Assembly (NCBI GenBank): GCA_935421135.1
Contig: OW285191.1
Span: 15,438,700-15,502,699, forward strand
Length of the DNA: 64,000 nt
Reading direction: 5' to 3'
Source: Bugulina stolonifera
Taxonomy: Eukaryota > Bryozoa > Gymnolaemata > Cheilostomatida > Bugulidae
Positions within the stretch are counted from its first letter, which is position 1. Each line of letters begins with the position of its first letter. Shown here in pieces: positions 24,401 through 36,000 of this stretch. Below the pieces are notes generated by a model. The model did no database searches. It was not told where the DNA came from and worked only from the letters and a program-made list of their open reading frames with translations. A program made the translations under genes and the position numbers.

Positions 24401-25399
24401 AATAAAAAACTAGTGATTGTGTACATGTCATAGTGGATTTGCTTCCTAAAACTGCAGATTAGATCAACTTTGCTCATATTTTTCATTGCAAATGTTTAGC
24501 TGTATATCATGTAAGCTATAAAATATAATATAATAAAATAACATATAAATATATTTGGTGACATGATTTTATTAAAATCTGTAGAGTTCAAAGAAACGAT
24601 CACGAGAAGAGTGAATGGTAAGTAGCTAGTAGGCCACCCTAAGAAATTAGTAAGTACATAGCTCCATCTAAAGTTCACAGTTGCAAGCAGCAGACATGCA
24701 TTAATAATATAACAATAAAAGTGAGGCTAAAGCGTAAATTATCTAATAGTAACCAGGAGATAGGTATCAACAACATACTTTACTACTTATAACACTAAAT
24801 TGTAGCTGTAAGTGTACCTGCAACTGTTACTATCAGAATGACTTGTTTGGCGAGTTTTTAATAATAAAAGGTCCTTCATTTAATAAGATCAACACTCATC
24901 TGCAATGTAGATGGTTGCAAATCCTATCAATATTTATATCCACAACATATTTTACAGGTTTAGAAGTTGAAGTAGAGAAGAATTCTGGACGGTGTAAGTC
25001 TTATGCTAATTATGTAGGTCAGATGTGAGTATATACATGTAGGTCAGATGTGAGTTTATACATGTTCATGTACTGTAGGTCCAACATGATTATATATGTC
25101 AAATGGGGACCTTCTAATCTGCATTATGAGTGAAGTATGGAGTTATACAACTTAGCAATTACATGTAAAAGAAAAATATGGACCAAGTAATATTCTTTGG
25201 GTTTTCATATATTACTGTGTCTTGAACCTTTGCCAAATTACCGGCTTGTGACATCAGCTTGAGCTGGTCGTACTGTGGTATCACATATTTAGAACCATTC
25301 CATCAGTAAGTAACAACTTTTGTTTCAGTCTTAAAGCAACCAGATGACAGGAGCTCAGATGAATATGGGGCACAGCGGACTGAAACCATACAACTTTGA
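18493..25399 (+). CDS. Uncharacterised protein with a FYVE-variant-like zinc finger, Ser-rich region and DSGISS motif (10 exons)
   Basis: Exons in consistent phase: 18493-18520, 19568-19649, 22457-22516, 22857-22889, 23105-23374, 23779-23844, 24260-24300, 24585-24617, 24958-24993, 25329-25399; 239 codons plus stop. The N terminus (MAESIIGVQ) is polar and disordered. The 270-base exon carries the only folded-looking part, about residues 108-146: CQPCYMC, eleven residues, CPEC, four residues, CSSC. The spacing C-x2-C-x11-C-x2-C-x4-C-x2-C resembles the zinc fingers of rabphilin/Slp/Spire type; this is inference from pattern. After the finger come a basic/Ser stretch (KLRRSSSLSSL) and DDSGISSG, which fits the DSGxxS phosphodegron recognised by beta-TrCP. 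The protein ends ETIQL, a hydrophobic tail of PDZ-ligand kind. Paralogous to the gene at 30.0-40.1 kb. AATAAA occurs near 26073. No known family name assigned. Confidence 0.6.
19100..19515. other. CpG-containing segment in intron 1 of the zinc-finger gene
   Basis: This intronic stretch is richer in G+C and CpG than its surroundings and contains TGATTGGCCAGC (a CCAAT-type box on the minus strand). It could be a promoter-like element or the remnant of an insertion. No coding support was found for the frames across it. Confidence 0.3.
20366..20410 (+). repeat. CTAACTAACAC short tandem repeat
   Basis: Four tandem copies of an 11-base unit (CTAACTAACAC, CTAACACCTAA variants) inside an intron of the zinc-finger gene. 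Confidence 0.85.
21139..22115 (+). mobile_element. Diverged solo-LTR-like insertion in intron 2 of the zinc-finger gene
   Basis: Starts TGTAACGTTTTAGGG and ends CACCACA, flanked on both sides by ATAT. Internally it parallels the better copies at 33.6 and 45.6 kb: AACAACATGG, a GGTCGG-rich block, a TTGCTTATAAT motif (here split), AAAGTATATAAATATG in the TATA position, and AAAAGACTCAGT. It is more G+C-rich than the intron. It is a distant member of the same family, in the same orientation; no internal retroelement genes are present. Confidence 0.5.
24349..24427. ncRNA. Near-perfect intronic hairpin, 33-base arms, 13-base loop
   Basis: Arm 24349-24381 and arm 24395-24427 are complementary at 32 of 33 positions; arm 1 begins CATGTACACAATCACTAG and arm 2 ends CTAGTGATTGTGTACATG. 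The loop is 13 bases. It lies in the intron between exons 7 and 8 of the zinc-finger gene and is therefore transcribed. The size and perfection fit a pre-miRNA-like or siRNA-producing hairpin, or the two termini of a tiny MITE left after internal deletion. Only the fold is seen; an RNA product is inference. Confidence 0.45.
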
Positions 25400-26683
25400 T
25401 TTGATATTTTTTGTAGACATTCAACAATATTTTACCAAAGACTCCCGTAAAATTATATCTTTGATAGACCTATTTTAATTTCCCTCTCACAACATTTTAC
25501 CATGAGATAATTGCTATTATTTATTTTGTAACATTTTATATATGGTTGAGAGGCAGTGACTTGACCTGCTGTAGTTCTTTTGTGTCCAATAGTACATAGT
25601 ATAAAACCATGTTTCACTGAGCAAATTTATAACTCATTCGATTTATTTCAATGGTAATGCCTAATCATAACAGTATCAAATTTTTTTCTTGAATGAACAT
25701 GCCACACATAATATTATATTTCATGCATAGCTAATACTCTCATGTCATCTTTCTTACATTAAAATGTAGGCCTACTGTTTTACGTGCCTATTCTAATTGA
25801 TATGCTATGCTATTTTTAGATGACTTATATAGTTTTTACCAGTTCTGATGGCACCTCCGGAGCATTGAGGTCTATGCCTATCAGTCATTTATTTTTCTCA
25901 ATTTTTTGTGCAATGCTTTTTATATAATACAGTACTGTTATTACTTTTATATAATTAAATTTTATTCTGTTATGTCTCCAGAAACAGCTTTACATGTTGT
26001 GATCTATAACATTATACTTTGAGCTCATACATGTATACACATTGTATAAGGTGCTCAAATCGTACATTGTAAAATAAATTTGATAAAAATTCACATGTTC
26101 TGGGTTTTAAAGTTTTTCCAATTGCTAAAACATTGCAATAGTTATTCTTTTGAACACACACAGATTTCTGCATCCACTGACTACTATCTTGCTAGTAATT
26201 GGGGCGGAGGACTCTCCTCCTCATCTGAAATATAGGCTAAAATCTAAGTTAGGGGTGGAACAACTGAGGTGGGTTCACTGTATCTATAATTTGAAGATAA
26301 AATCTATTACTACCATGATGTACCGAGTCAAGTTTAGAACGGAGTACCAAAGCCAAGTAAAGCTAGATTAGTTGTTAAATGGAGTACCAGAAAGCCCATC
26401 AGCAGCCCAAATAACGAAGTTTCACTTGGTGCAATTGTGAAAGGTCTGAAAGGCTGCTAGGAATAATTAACATCAGAAAAGATTCTTAACAAAATAATTA
26501 TGGAAGGTATTTGAACCTACCCTGAACTCTGTGTTTTATATGCAATCTAAGACACTACAAACAAGTTGGCAGTTTAGCTGAATACTGAAGTATGACAACT
26601 ACAACTAGATAACTCTACCACCTCTACTAAAAAGATACTGGCAGAGAGGGGAGTCAATCAAAGTAGATAACTACATGTATACA

Positions 26684-26972
26684 CAGGGCTGTGACGGCCA
26701 GGGGGGCAAGGTAGGCATTTGCCACCCCAGAAATCTGTCCAAAAACAAATATTTGTTGGTGTCAATTCTCAAAATTGAGCTTTGTACACATTTAATCACA
26801 AACTCATGGCTAGTGTTATAGTCTGAGAGACAGTATAAGTGGCCTGCTATCCTGCACATTTGACTGAAATTTGATAGAGAACATTTTAAGCTACTTTTAG
26901 TATCAGTCTGGGCAGCCTTATACTCCGCCTGGACTTTTGCCCCCTCAGCCAAAAATAGTTGTTGCAGCCCTG
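26684..26972. mobile_element. hAT-like MITE, 289 bp
   Basis: The element begins CAGGGCTGTGAC and ends GTTGCAGCCCTG, giving terminal inverted repeats CAGGGCTGYRAC. It is flanked by TGTATACA on the left and TGCATACA on the right, an 8-base target duplication with one mismatch. CAGGG-type ends and 8-base duplications are hallmarks of hAT transposons. No transposase is present. The minus-strand open frame across it is spurious. Confidence 0.8.
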
Positions 26973-27247
26973 TGCATACATGTATATATCATTACACATT
27001 TGGCTGTTTGTTATTCGCTGATTGGAGTCTGGTGATTTCAGGTACAGCCAACCAAGTTTAAGCTTTTAGATGATTAATAAAACTGCAAAGACATGAATTC
27101 AATAATTTCCTGTCAGCTCACCAAGAATTTTTATTCCAACGTGGCACTTTTAGACCAATTTATTTACTAATGCAGTTATGTAAACTATTTACTATACTGT
27201 TATGTAGCCCATTTTAGATACCATATGATGGTACACTCTCATCTCTG

Positions 27248-27487
27248 CTTTGATTTCATATCAGCTGTGAGATAATAAACAGCAATAATACTTTTATCTA
27301 CATTTACAATGTTGATCAAATCCTGTGCTTTGATTTCATATCAGCTGTGAGATAATAAACAGCAATAATACTTTTATCTACATTTACAATGTTGATCAAA
27401 TCCTGTGCTTTGATTTCATATCAGCTGTGAGATAATAAACAGCAATAATACTTTTATCTACATTTACAATGTTGATCAAATCCTGTG
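27248..27487 (+). repeat. Three exact 80 bp tandem copies
   Basis: Copies start at 27248, 27328 and 27408, each beginning CTTTGATTTCATATCAGCTG and ending ATCAAATCCTGTG. I see no difference between the copies, so the triplication is recent or maintained (or an assembly artefact). The unit contains TCAGCTGTGA and an AATAAA-like TAATAAAC. Confidence 0.95.
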
Positions 27488-29590
27488 CTTTACTAGCCTA
27501 TATTCATGGTTGTATTGTTGAGATCATGATGTACATGTAGATGCAAAAATTTAACAAAAATAACTCTGTCATTGTTGGAGCACAAATACCAATAATAATG
27601 GGCTATAATCACACAGCAGCCTATTGTTGTTCTGAGATAGTGGAGCTGTGTGTGGAAACAATGTGAAACTGATAAACTAAGAAATCTGGATAGACTGAGG
27701 AACCTGATGAACAGACCAGCAGGTAGGCTATGGCTATGTACATGAAGTTACATAAAGCACTGACGTCCTACCAATGCTAACAATAACCCCATACCAATTG
27801 TATGTTTTTTAAAGGGAAGCAAAAGCATTACGATTATTTGTCACATTTATAATTTATAATTTATTATGCTAGAGTGAAGTGTTTGGTGGGAAATTTCTAA
27901 CAGCAAAATAGAGTAAAAGTGCAGCCCAGCATTGGTCTGTATGACTTATTTATCTGCTAAAGAAGCGATATACATGTATATATATGTTCATTTCTACAGG
28001 CAAAGCTTAGTAGCATGAAATAAAACTTTTAAAATCATATGATTAAAAATTTAATGTACATGTACATGTAAGTCAAGCTAAGAGAAAGTGCAAAATGTAA
28101 GCTCTCAAAAATTGGCATCTTTCTACCTCTTTACATTTTTTTAATTTGCATTGATAATATAGCGAACAAACAAGCAACGAAAAAGTGAATAAGTGCACAA
28201 GCAAACCAGCAAGCCTGCAAGCAAATAGCGGGTGTATGCTGTCAGGTTAAATAACGCTATTCTAATGTTGGACAGTTTGTGGATATACTACCTTTCTGCA
28301 TAATTTTACCTCTTATGCTGTTATAGAGACCAATTCTGATTCTTTAGTCGACACAGACAATACCTTAAAATTTTATATTCACTTTAGCCACATGGCAAAA
28401 CCTAAATAACACCTGAGTGAAGTAGCATTTCTGGTTATTGCTGTGATATCTGTCTCTGCATGCATGTTAATTACCTGTGTGAATTGTCTTCTCATACATA
28501 TTTCACAAGTAGTTCATTTGTATATAATTAATTTGTCATAAGTTTATGGGACATTGATAAAAGCACAAATAAACCACTAGGCGGATTTCTAGAGCCTTAG
28601 TATAATATTATTAATATAGTACAGGTTTTCTTATAATGCACATCCATTGTAGGTAATATTACAATAATATTATTTATTATTTTACATGATTGAATTTTCA
28701 CTCCTGTATATATGTCATGTATATGCAGCTATGGCTATGATTTGCAACCGTCTACTATATTTACGATATAATGTATAATGTATAATCTTCATCATACAAA
28801 GTCGTAAATTGTGCATTTAAGCAACTACAATGTAAATGAAGATACAATAAGTTAAAATTTTCGACAGATTTAGTATTTAGCTGCATGTACTTGAGGCCTC
28901 GTGTTCCTCTTTTGTTATTTGCTAATATTCTTAGAAGCCAAGAAGACAGTATCTGATGATATGAGTGGTTGGAGTGTACCCAATCATCTCCAAGTTCACA
29001 GATTACTGCTGCTGACAAGTTAAATGTACATGTAGGTATGTAACATATTCACAGTAGCACATTGCTTAGCCACTGCCTACTGGTAAGTACGGAATACTGA
29101 GTCTGTTTTTGAGTTGACTGTATTGATTAAAAATATATTTATATAAAAATAATAACATAAATCTAGACAGTGCAATATTTTCAAATTCTACATTTTTTTG
29201 TCAAAGTACAAACCAGCAACCGACTAACTTTCTAAAAACACTGGCGCATTTAGAAAATCAAACTAGCAAAGTGTGTGAAGAGTTTCTCCTAAGAATGCTA
29301 TGGTAGCGCTTAGGCCTTAGGCTCAGTCATATTTTGCACTAAGAAGTCTGAGTCGCGTGCCAACGCACAGACGCAAGCAGTTTTAATGAGTCACTCAATC
29401 ATTCGATGACCAACTGGCCAACACGTCTTGTCTCTGCTTGACATAACTAAATACTGTACTGATTTGACAATAAAAATCTCCTGGTTGTGCAGCTAAAGTT
29501 GACTTTACCAAATTCAAATACCACTAGTCGATCACTGTTGCATTAAGATGTGCTGTGGCCTCTGGTGAAGAGCGACAGTATTTACGGTAT

Positions 29591-29829
29591 GTAACTACCT
29601 GTAACTACCTGTAACTACCTGCAACTACCTGCAACTACCTGCAACTACCTGCAACTACCTGCAACTACCTGCAGCTACCTGTAGCTACCTGTAACTACCT
29701 GCAACTACCTGCAACTACCTGTAACTACCTGCAACTACCTGCAACTACCTGTAACTACCTGTAACTACCTGTAACTACCTGTAACTACCTGTAACTACCT
29801 GTAGCTATCTGTAGCTACCTGTAACTACA
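29591..29829 (+). repeat. 10 bp tandem array (GTAACTACCT / GCAACTACCT)
   Basis: About 24 copies of a 10-base unit with G(T/C)A(A/G)CTACCT variation. The array ends about 215 bases upstream of the start codon at 30046, so it lies in or next to the presumed promoter of that gene. Confidence 0.95.
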
Positions 29830-30045
29830 ACACACAAGTATGTGATGTATTAGTTTAGTATCGATATTGTTACTGAGTGTTTGAACATACTTCCTACTTG
29901 GTGCTAGTAATGTAGCGTAGCTATACAGTATACCACATGTTCACTTGCTGTGTTGTGTTGTGTCATCAGGGCTCTGTTATTGCTGAGCTGAGAGAGTAAC
30001 AACTAAAAGGTAACTTATCTACAAAACCTGTCAATACATACAGAG

Positions 30046-33000
30046 ATGGCTGAAAAAGATAACACAGTTACTTCGGGAGACAGTAAGTGTATGATTTAGT
30101 ATACTTACGATATAAAGTACAAACTCAACCAAACATTAACAGTTAGGTCTTATAGCACTTTTATCAGCGAGATGATATGCACGTATTTTGGCATTTTAAA
30201 ACTTATATCCATACATCATCGTGTATGGATATGCATCGAAATAATAATTAGGACTCAATAAAAATATAAAAATGCGTCTCGTTTTGCTATTCATTATCTT
30301 ATATGCATGTACATGTACTAATAATAATATTAAACTACTGCTAATCTTATACTCCTACTACAGTCATATTAGTCATGGTAGTCTTAGTCACTAATACAAT
30401 TGTGATAATTGACCATTGTTTACATGTACACTAATTATTGTATTATTGTATTATTGCCACTGTATGAGTACAATCTGTGCCAACAAGGAACTTGTGGGGG
30501 AGGGCAGCTGATAACAATCAAACCTAAATAGCCCCTGACCATATTATTACGATAACTTTGGGTAGACTTCCTTATTTTGTTTTACTTCCTCTCAGGCTTA
30601 CCAAGTCTCTCTGATTCCACAGGATACTCCCTGATTCCACAGGAGACTCCCTGATTTTCAACTCAAATTTTGGTACCCCACCCCACCCAAAGTGGACACC
30701 TCCCACCCAAATGCTGAATCTCCCTGATTTTCATCAGTCGAACTTGGCAAGCCTGCTTCCTCATATTTATTTTCTGTTTAAACTATTTAAACTACGTTGT
30801 ATTTCTTTTAATATAATCATGCTATTTAAGGAATGTGCATTTAGCCTACTTATGTATATATATTATGTGCAAAATATATACATGTACCTCAGTTATTCAG
30901 CAGTTCAAGTTGTTGCAACTAATTTATTCGCACCACAGTTTAGCCAATATCTGCTGTGCTACCACTGGTGGTGCTGACTATTATAATGTGACTTCTGATT
31001 AGTTGATTGATTGGTAGGTTCTGAAGGAATAGGAGTGCTACCAGAAGTTGGCAGCGGCAGCAGTGCTCCCAGGTTGGTGAATTATAATGCAGCAATGTTT
31101 CTTATGAATGTACAGGATTGAAATCCTGATGATGCCTTTTCAAGGAGAAATATATAAAGATGAGACTAAATTATGTTATAAAGACTAATATGCATGAAAA
31201 TAGAATCTAACAGGGCATGCTCATTTCCAAGACTTGATCATAACTACAAAATTTTAAATCTAACTGTGACAATCGGGACTGTGAGCTGATTTTTTCTATA
31301 AACACTGCTTGGTAAAAAAATTACATACATGTAGAAACAGGACCAGTTGCTAGGTATTCCCAATCTAAACTGGGAATAACTAAATTTTCCTCAAGGTGTC
31401 TTAAAACAATCACATTGTATTTCTTTTGGATGGCATACAGTAATGCCTGCGGTAACTAGGGAAGTACATTGATTAGTTTAGTCTGTTAGTGACTGAATGG
31501 TTTTTTAAAATTCTTTGTGAGTAAAGGGCACAAAGTGCTTATGAGAGCTTACTGTTGTTAGTGGTAGCTAGTTTAGATTTAGGCTACTACTTCCTGATTG
31601 CTCCCTATGATACCCTGTAAGGGGTGCCAGCGATCCCCTTTCTGGTAGGTTTCTATTTCTATTTGAATATGTTATGCATGTAACAGGGAAGAAGAATGGA
31701 CTGTTCCATGTTTTATTGACAATGTGAGTATATGTGTTTATTGGAGTCATCTACACTCGCAATTGGCATCCTACACTGTAAGCCATAACAATTACTGATA
31801 ATAAGAAGTTGTCCTCTCTGAATTTTCATAGAATGATTACAATTGCGAGAGGAAAACTTTTTCTTGTTTTCAGTTCCCATGAGGTTGCATCTTAAAATAA
31901 CAATACATTGTAATTTATAATACCAGTGTGCATTGGGCTCCACAACTTCTAACATCTAGCACGCATAGCTTGTATCTCTGTAAGGAGTTTATTCCAGTGC
32001 TAGCAGCCTGCATAGGGTTAGGTTACACAGTACAGATGCAGTACACTGGTACAGATATTTCTTAACTTTAGCCCACAGTTGAGACCAACTCCAGGCAGAG
32101 AAGGAATAGATTCAAATATGCTGAGGTGTGTATTGTTGAATAGACCAATAGTTATAGCAAAAAGAAATAGCAGGAATAGCAAAGAGTCATAAGCAATGAA
32201 ACTTTTAGAACTATCAACATTCCTATAGGTGCAAGAATGTTCTGCTCTGCCTTTAAACATTGCACTAGTATAATTGTAGTTAGTGATATGATGTTATCAG
32301 TTGGACAGTAGCAGGTAGATTTGTACAGTGAATTGGTGGTATTTACTAAGTAGCTTAGTGGCCCATATTATTGTGTAATTTTGACTTCTTTGACTTACTC
32401 TATCTATTGATGCATTGGTAGAAGTATTGTAGGCCTAATGGTTTTTCTGGTTTCGAGTGTGTATGTCGTCTGACTTCTAGCCAAAAATGAAGGACCTATG
32501 AGTGGTACTAGGCCTTCTCATCACATGAAAGATCGACAGTACTAGTAGTCAATGCTTAAAATCATCCAATTTGTGTGCAAAATTAATTATAGCTAATTCT
32601 GAGATGTCGGCCCTCTTTACATGCGTATAAAAAGGACATAATTGCTCAGTAATGCATATAACAAGTGTATGAGAGTGTAGTAATATAAAGGTATGGTAAA
32701 AACATGCATAACAGTATGGATATGAGTCAAATGTCGGTAAATAAAGAACATTTAGGACATACAATTGTAGATAAGTAGAGCTGTGACAACTAGTCGTACT
32801 CAAGGTACTATAAGGTCCATGAGGCAAGCTGAGGCCATGTAGGCAAATGTCCTGACCATTACAGTATTTGCACAATCATGGTAAATGACGTTGTGCATAT
32901 ATAAGTCGGATAAGACCAATTTTCGCCTTACTTTTGTAGACCTGTGTTTCATTTTGCAATATTCGACAGGTATGTACAATGTAATACTAGTATGAATGTA

Positions 33001-36000
33001 GAAAATCCAACACTAATGACATGATTTCCTTCTTCTCTCTCTCATTTGATATACTTGTAGAGCAAGCTAGCAGCAACTTCTGTAATTTCTTCATCTATCC
33101 TCTGTGGAATTTGTTGCACTCACAAGTACAATGCATGTATAAATTTATTTCTGTATATTTGATGAAATACCCTGCTTGATGTGCTAGTAACTCACCTCTT
33201 AGATGAATAGCATGAGCCTGTAGGTGAGACCAAGCCCTGTTTGGTCCCATCTAGTATATAGTATTGGAACCTACAGACAAATCTAAAATGCTAGTGCTTC
33301 ATTCCAGTGTGTTGCTACAAACTTGCTACAGCAAAGTGCCTGTTTCACTTGTGTTACCTTTACCTATGGTGGTTGTACAATTGCTACAGAATTGTTACAT
33401 AATTATACAGTAGTAGGTTACAGTAGTAGGTTTCAGTAGTAGGTTACAGTAGTAGGTTACAGTAGTAGGTTACAGTAGTAGGTTTCTAACCAGTTGAACA
33501 CTTTGTATGGAGTTATTTTTCCTTGTACAAGCAGGGGCAGACAACTCTTTGTACAGGGTTGGATGTCATGACTAGCTATTCTATATCCATTTTTTCATAG
33601 AGAATACTATAGATAAATATAGTATTATAGTATAGTACTGTAATGGTTTCTGGTTTTCGAGCGGTCGTCCTTGGACGACTGCCGACCCAAGAAATGAAGT
33701 GCCTATGAGTGGTGCTAGGCCTTCTCATTACATGAAAGATCGAGCGGTCTCAGTAGTCAAAGTACTACCAGAAACGACCCATCTGGTCCCGAGTCTAGCC
33801 TGGAGACTATACTGTGAAAGAGAGTGATCCGACCTAGTGAAGACTGAGACAATGAACAATGAAACAATGCCCTTTATATAGTATAAGGACTTCCGGAAGT
33901 TGCGCAACAACATGGCGGCTGGAAGCCCGACGGTCGACCCAAAATAGGTCGGGTTATACAAAAGTTGCTTATAATCATCCAATTCATGTACAAAATGAAT
34001 ATCAAGGGATTCTGAGAGGTCGGGCCTCTTTACATGGGTATAAAAGGTACCAAAAGACTCAGTAATTGCCATACATGAATGTACATTGGTATATAGTTAA
34101 GTAGAATGGATACAAACACATATATACACGTATGTAGACATTTAAATGAATGGTTTAGACATGCAATACAGGTGAGTATGAGTACACGAGCAGCTAGGTA
34201 TGAGAGTATGAATGTTAGCTGAGTAGTGCTGTGGCAACTACTAGGCACTTAAGGTGCTATGAGGTTTATCCGGGTAGCTGAAGTCTGGAGTCGTATACAA
34301 TTGTCCTGTACCATTACAGTACTATAGTAGCCCTCCCCATAATGAAAGTAAATTAAATTAATTAAATGAAATACATATACATCAGCCTCTTTGGAAATGT
34401 ATATGCTTTTATGTAATATGTATGTAGGAGCAGTTTGTGTCTAGAATGTACAAAGAAGCTGTTCCCCAATTTCTCCCTTTCTGATGAGGTTGAGGTCATT
34501 GTACTACGGAAAAGATCTAATGTTGAGTAAGTTTAATATTTCTTGACTCTCTATAACCGCACATCAGCTTGAGAGCACAAACAAATCAGACCTCACCCAA
34601 TAATAGGGTATGGCAATCAGTCAGTTTGCCTATCCTAGTGATAAACTAATGTTGAAAAAGTGGTTGACTTTAGAGATTTAATAACTCAGCTACTAATGAA
34701 CCTTAAAGCTTAAACTACATGTAACTAGTGTACACTGAATAGATTTTAAAGCTGATCAAAAGAGAATAGCTACTAATAAACAGAGCTGAGATCAAGTCAA
34801 CTTCAAGTCAACAAGTCAAGTCATTTCCAAAATTTTGGAGACAAGTAAAGTCAAAGTCAAGTCAGTGCTGCTTGAAATAAAGTCAGCATGCAATGCAAGT
34901 CAAGTAAGGATGCAAGTCAAGTGGGAGACAACTCCATAAAATGTCACATTTGCCGAAACAGCATCTTTTTTCCTATAGTAGGCATTCCAATCTATGAGAA
35001 CCATACCAAGGTGTAGTTGGGCATGTATTTTATGCAACAACAGTAAAGAATTAGTCTATATGCAGTAGTATTGGCCCTATGGTGTAGATTGGTCTTATGA
35101 TCCAGTGTTGTGTCCCATATAATCAGCACATGGTACGGGGTGTCCACTGGCTATCCCTGTAATTCCTACGTAGTTCTTATTTCAGTGTATAGTCTCAAGT
35201 ACACACAGTGTAAGTGTTGCCTGTGTTGTGTACTCTCATATTTAACCCTGATATACTCTGTGTACTGCCAGCAGCACTGTTGAAGTAAAAGCGATAAATA
35301 GGTAGACAATTGAGACCTGTTTTCCATGTTGGCTATACAGTGTATACAATTTCTATCCGCCACATTGGCTTGGCAGACCCACGAGTCAAAATCACAAGTC
35401 ATTCAGATTTTCAAGTCAAGTCAAGTTACATTGATGTTCAAATTCAAGGCAAGTCAGCAGCAAGTTGGCAAGTTGCAATCAAGTTAACGTGTGAATCGAC
35501 TTGACTTGACTTGTAGCAGACTTGGGCCCGCTCTGCGTATAAAGTCATTTCAGCCGCAGTTGTAATGAAGATCAGATAGATCACTAGCACAATGCTCAGA
35601 TACTGACACTTCACTTGAAATTACCAGAGGCATTGCACATCCCGCTTCTAACTTTCCTATGTGTAGACTTTAGTTTGAAGCGTTCACTGAATGCTTTGGG
35701 GCAAACGTTGCCCAACAAAGTCAGTGGTAATTTATTGCAATATAAATAAATACAATACGGCTATAATTTCCTTTGGAATTTTATGTCTGCATGTGCATAG
35801 ATTGGTGCATTAACTTGTCATATACATATACATGTATGATAATAAAATTGACAAAATATTTTGTAATATAATTAGACGCTTTGGGCTCTTGTGGAGCTCC
35901 TTTTTAGTTGCAACCACCAATTTTACTAAAGATCAAATCTTGGATAAAAATAAGTTTGTGAGTAAGAAAATTGGTCTCAATTTGCATTCTGTTCTCTTTG

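Larger units (their letters stand above)
25400..30045. other. Intergenic stretch between the two paralogous genes
   Basis: No consistent exon was found. It contains a likely 3' untranslated region up to AATAAA near 26073, a hAT-like MITE (26684-26972), three exact 80-base tandem copies (27248-27487) and a 10-base array (29591-29829). Short open frames across it have no supporting splice sites. Confidence 0.5.

Noticed and set aside
26671..26952. 93-codon minus-strand frame starting MAEGAKVQAEY
   Set aside because: It coincides with the hAT-like MITE bounded by inverted repeats and an 8-base duplication; no splice sites.
30597..30720. Repeated CTCCCTGATT(C/T)(C/T) segments as a possible coding repeat
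   Set aside because: Only a few short copies with no frame or splice support; a local duplication.
33060..33180. Open segment after TAGAGCAAGCTAG as the missing zinc-finger exon of the second paralogue
   Set aside because: The frame that fits phase 2 has no GT donor in the right phase and no CxxC motif; kept only as a possibility.
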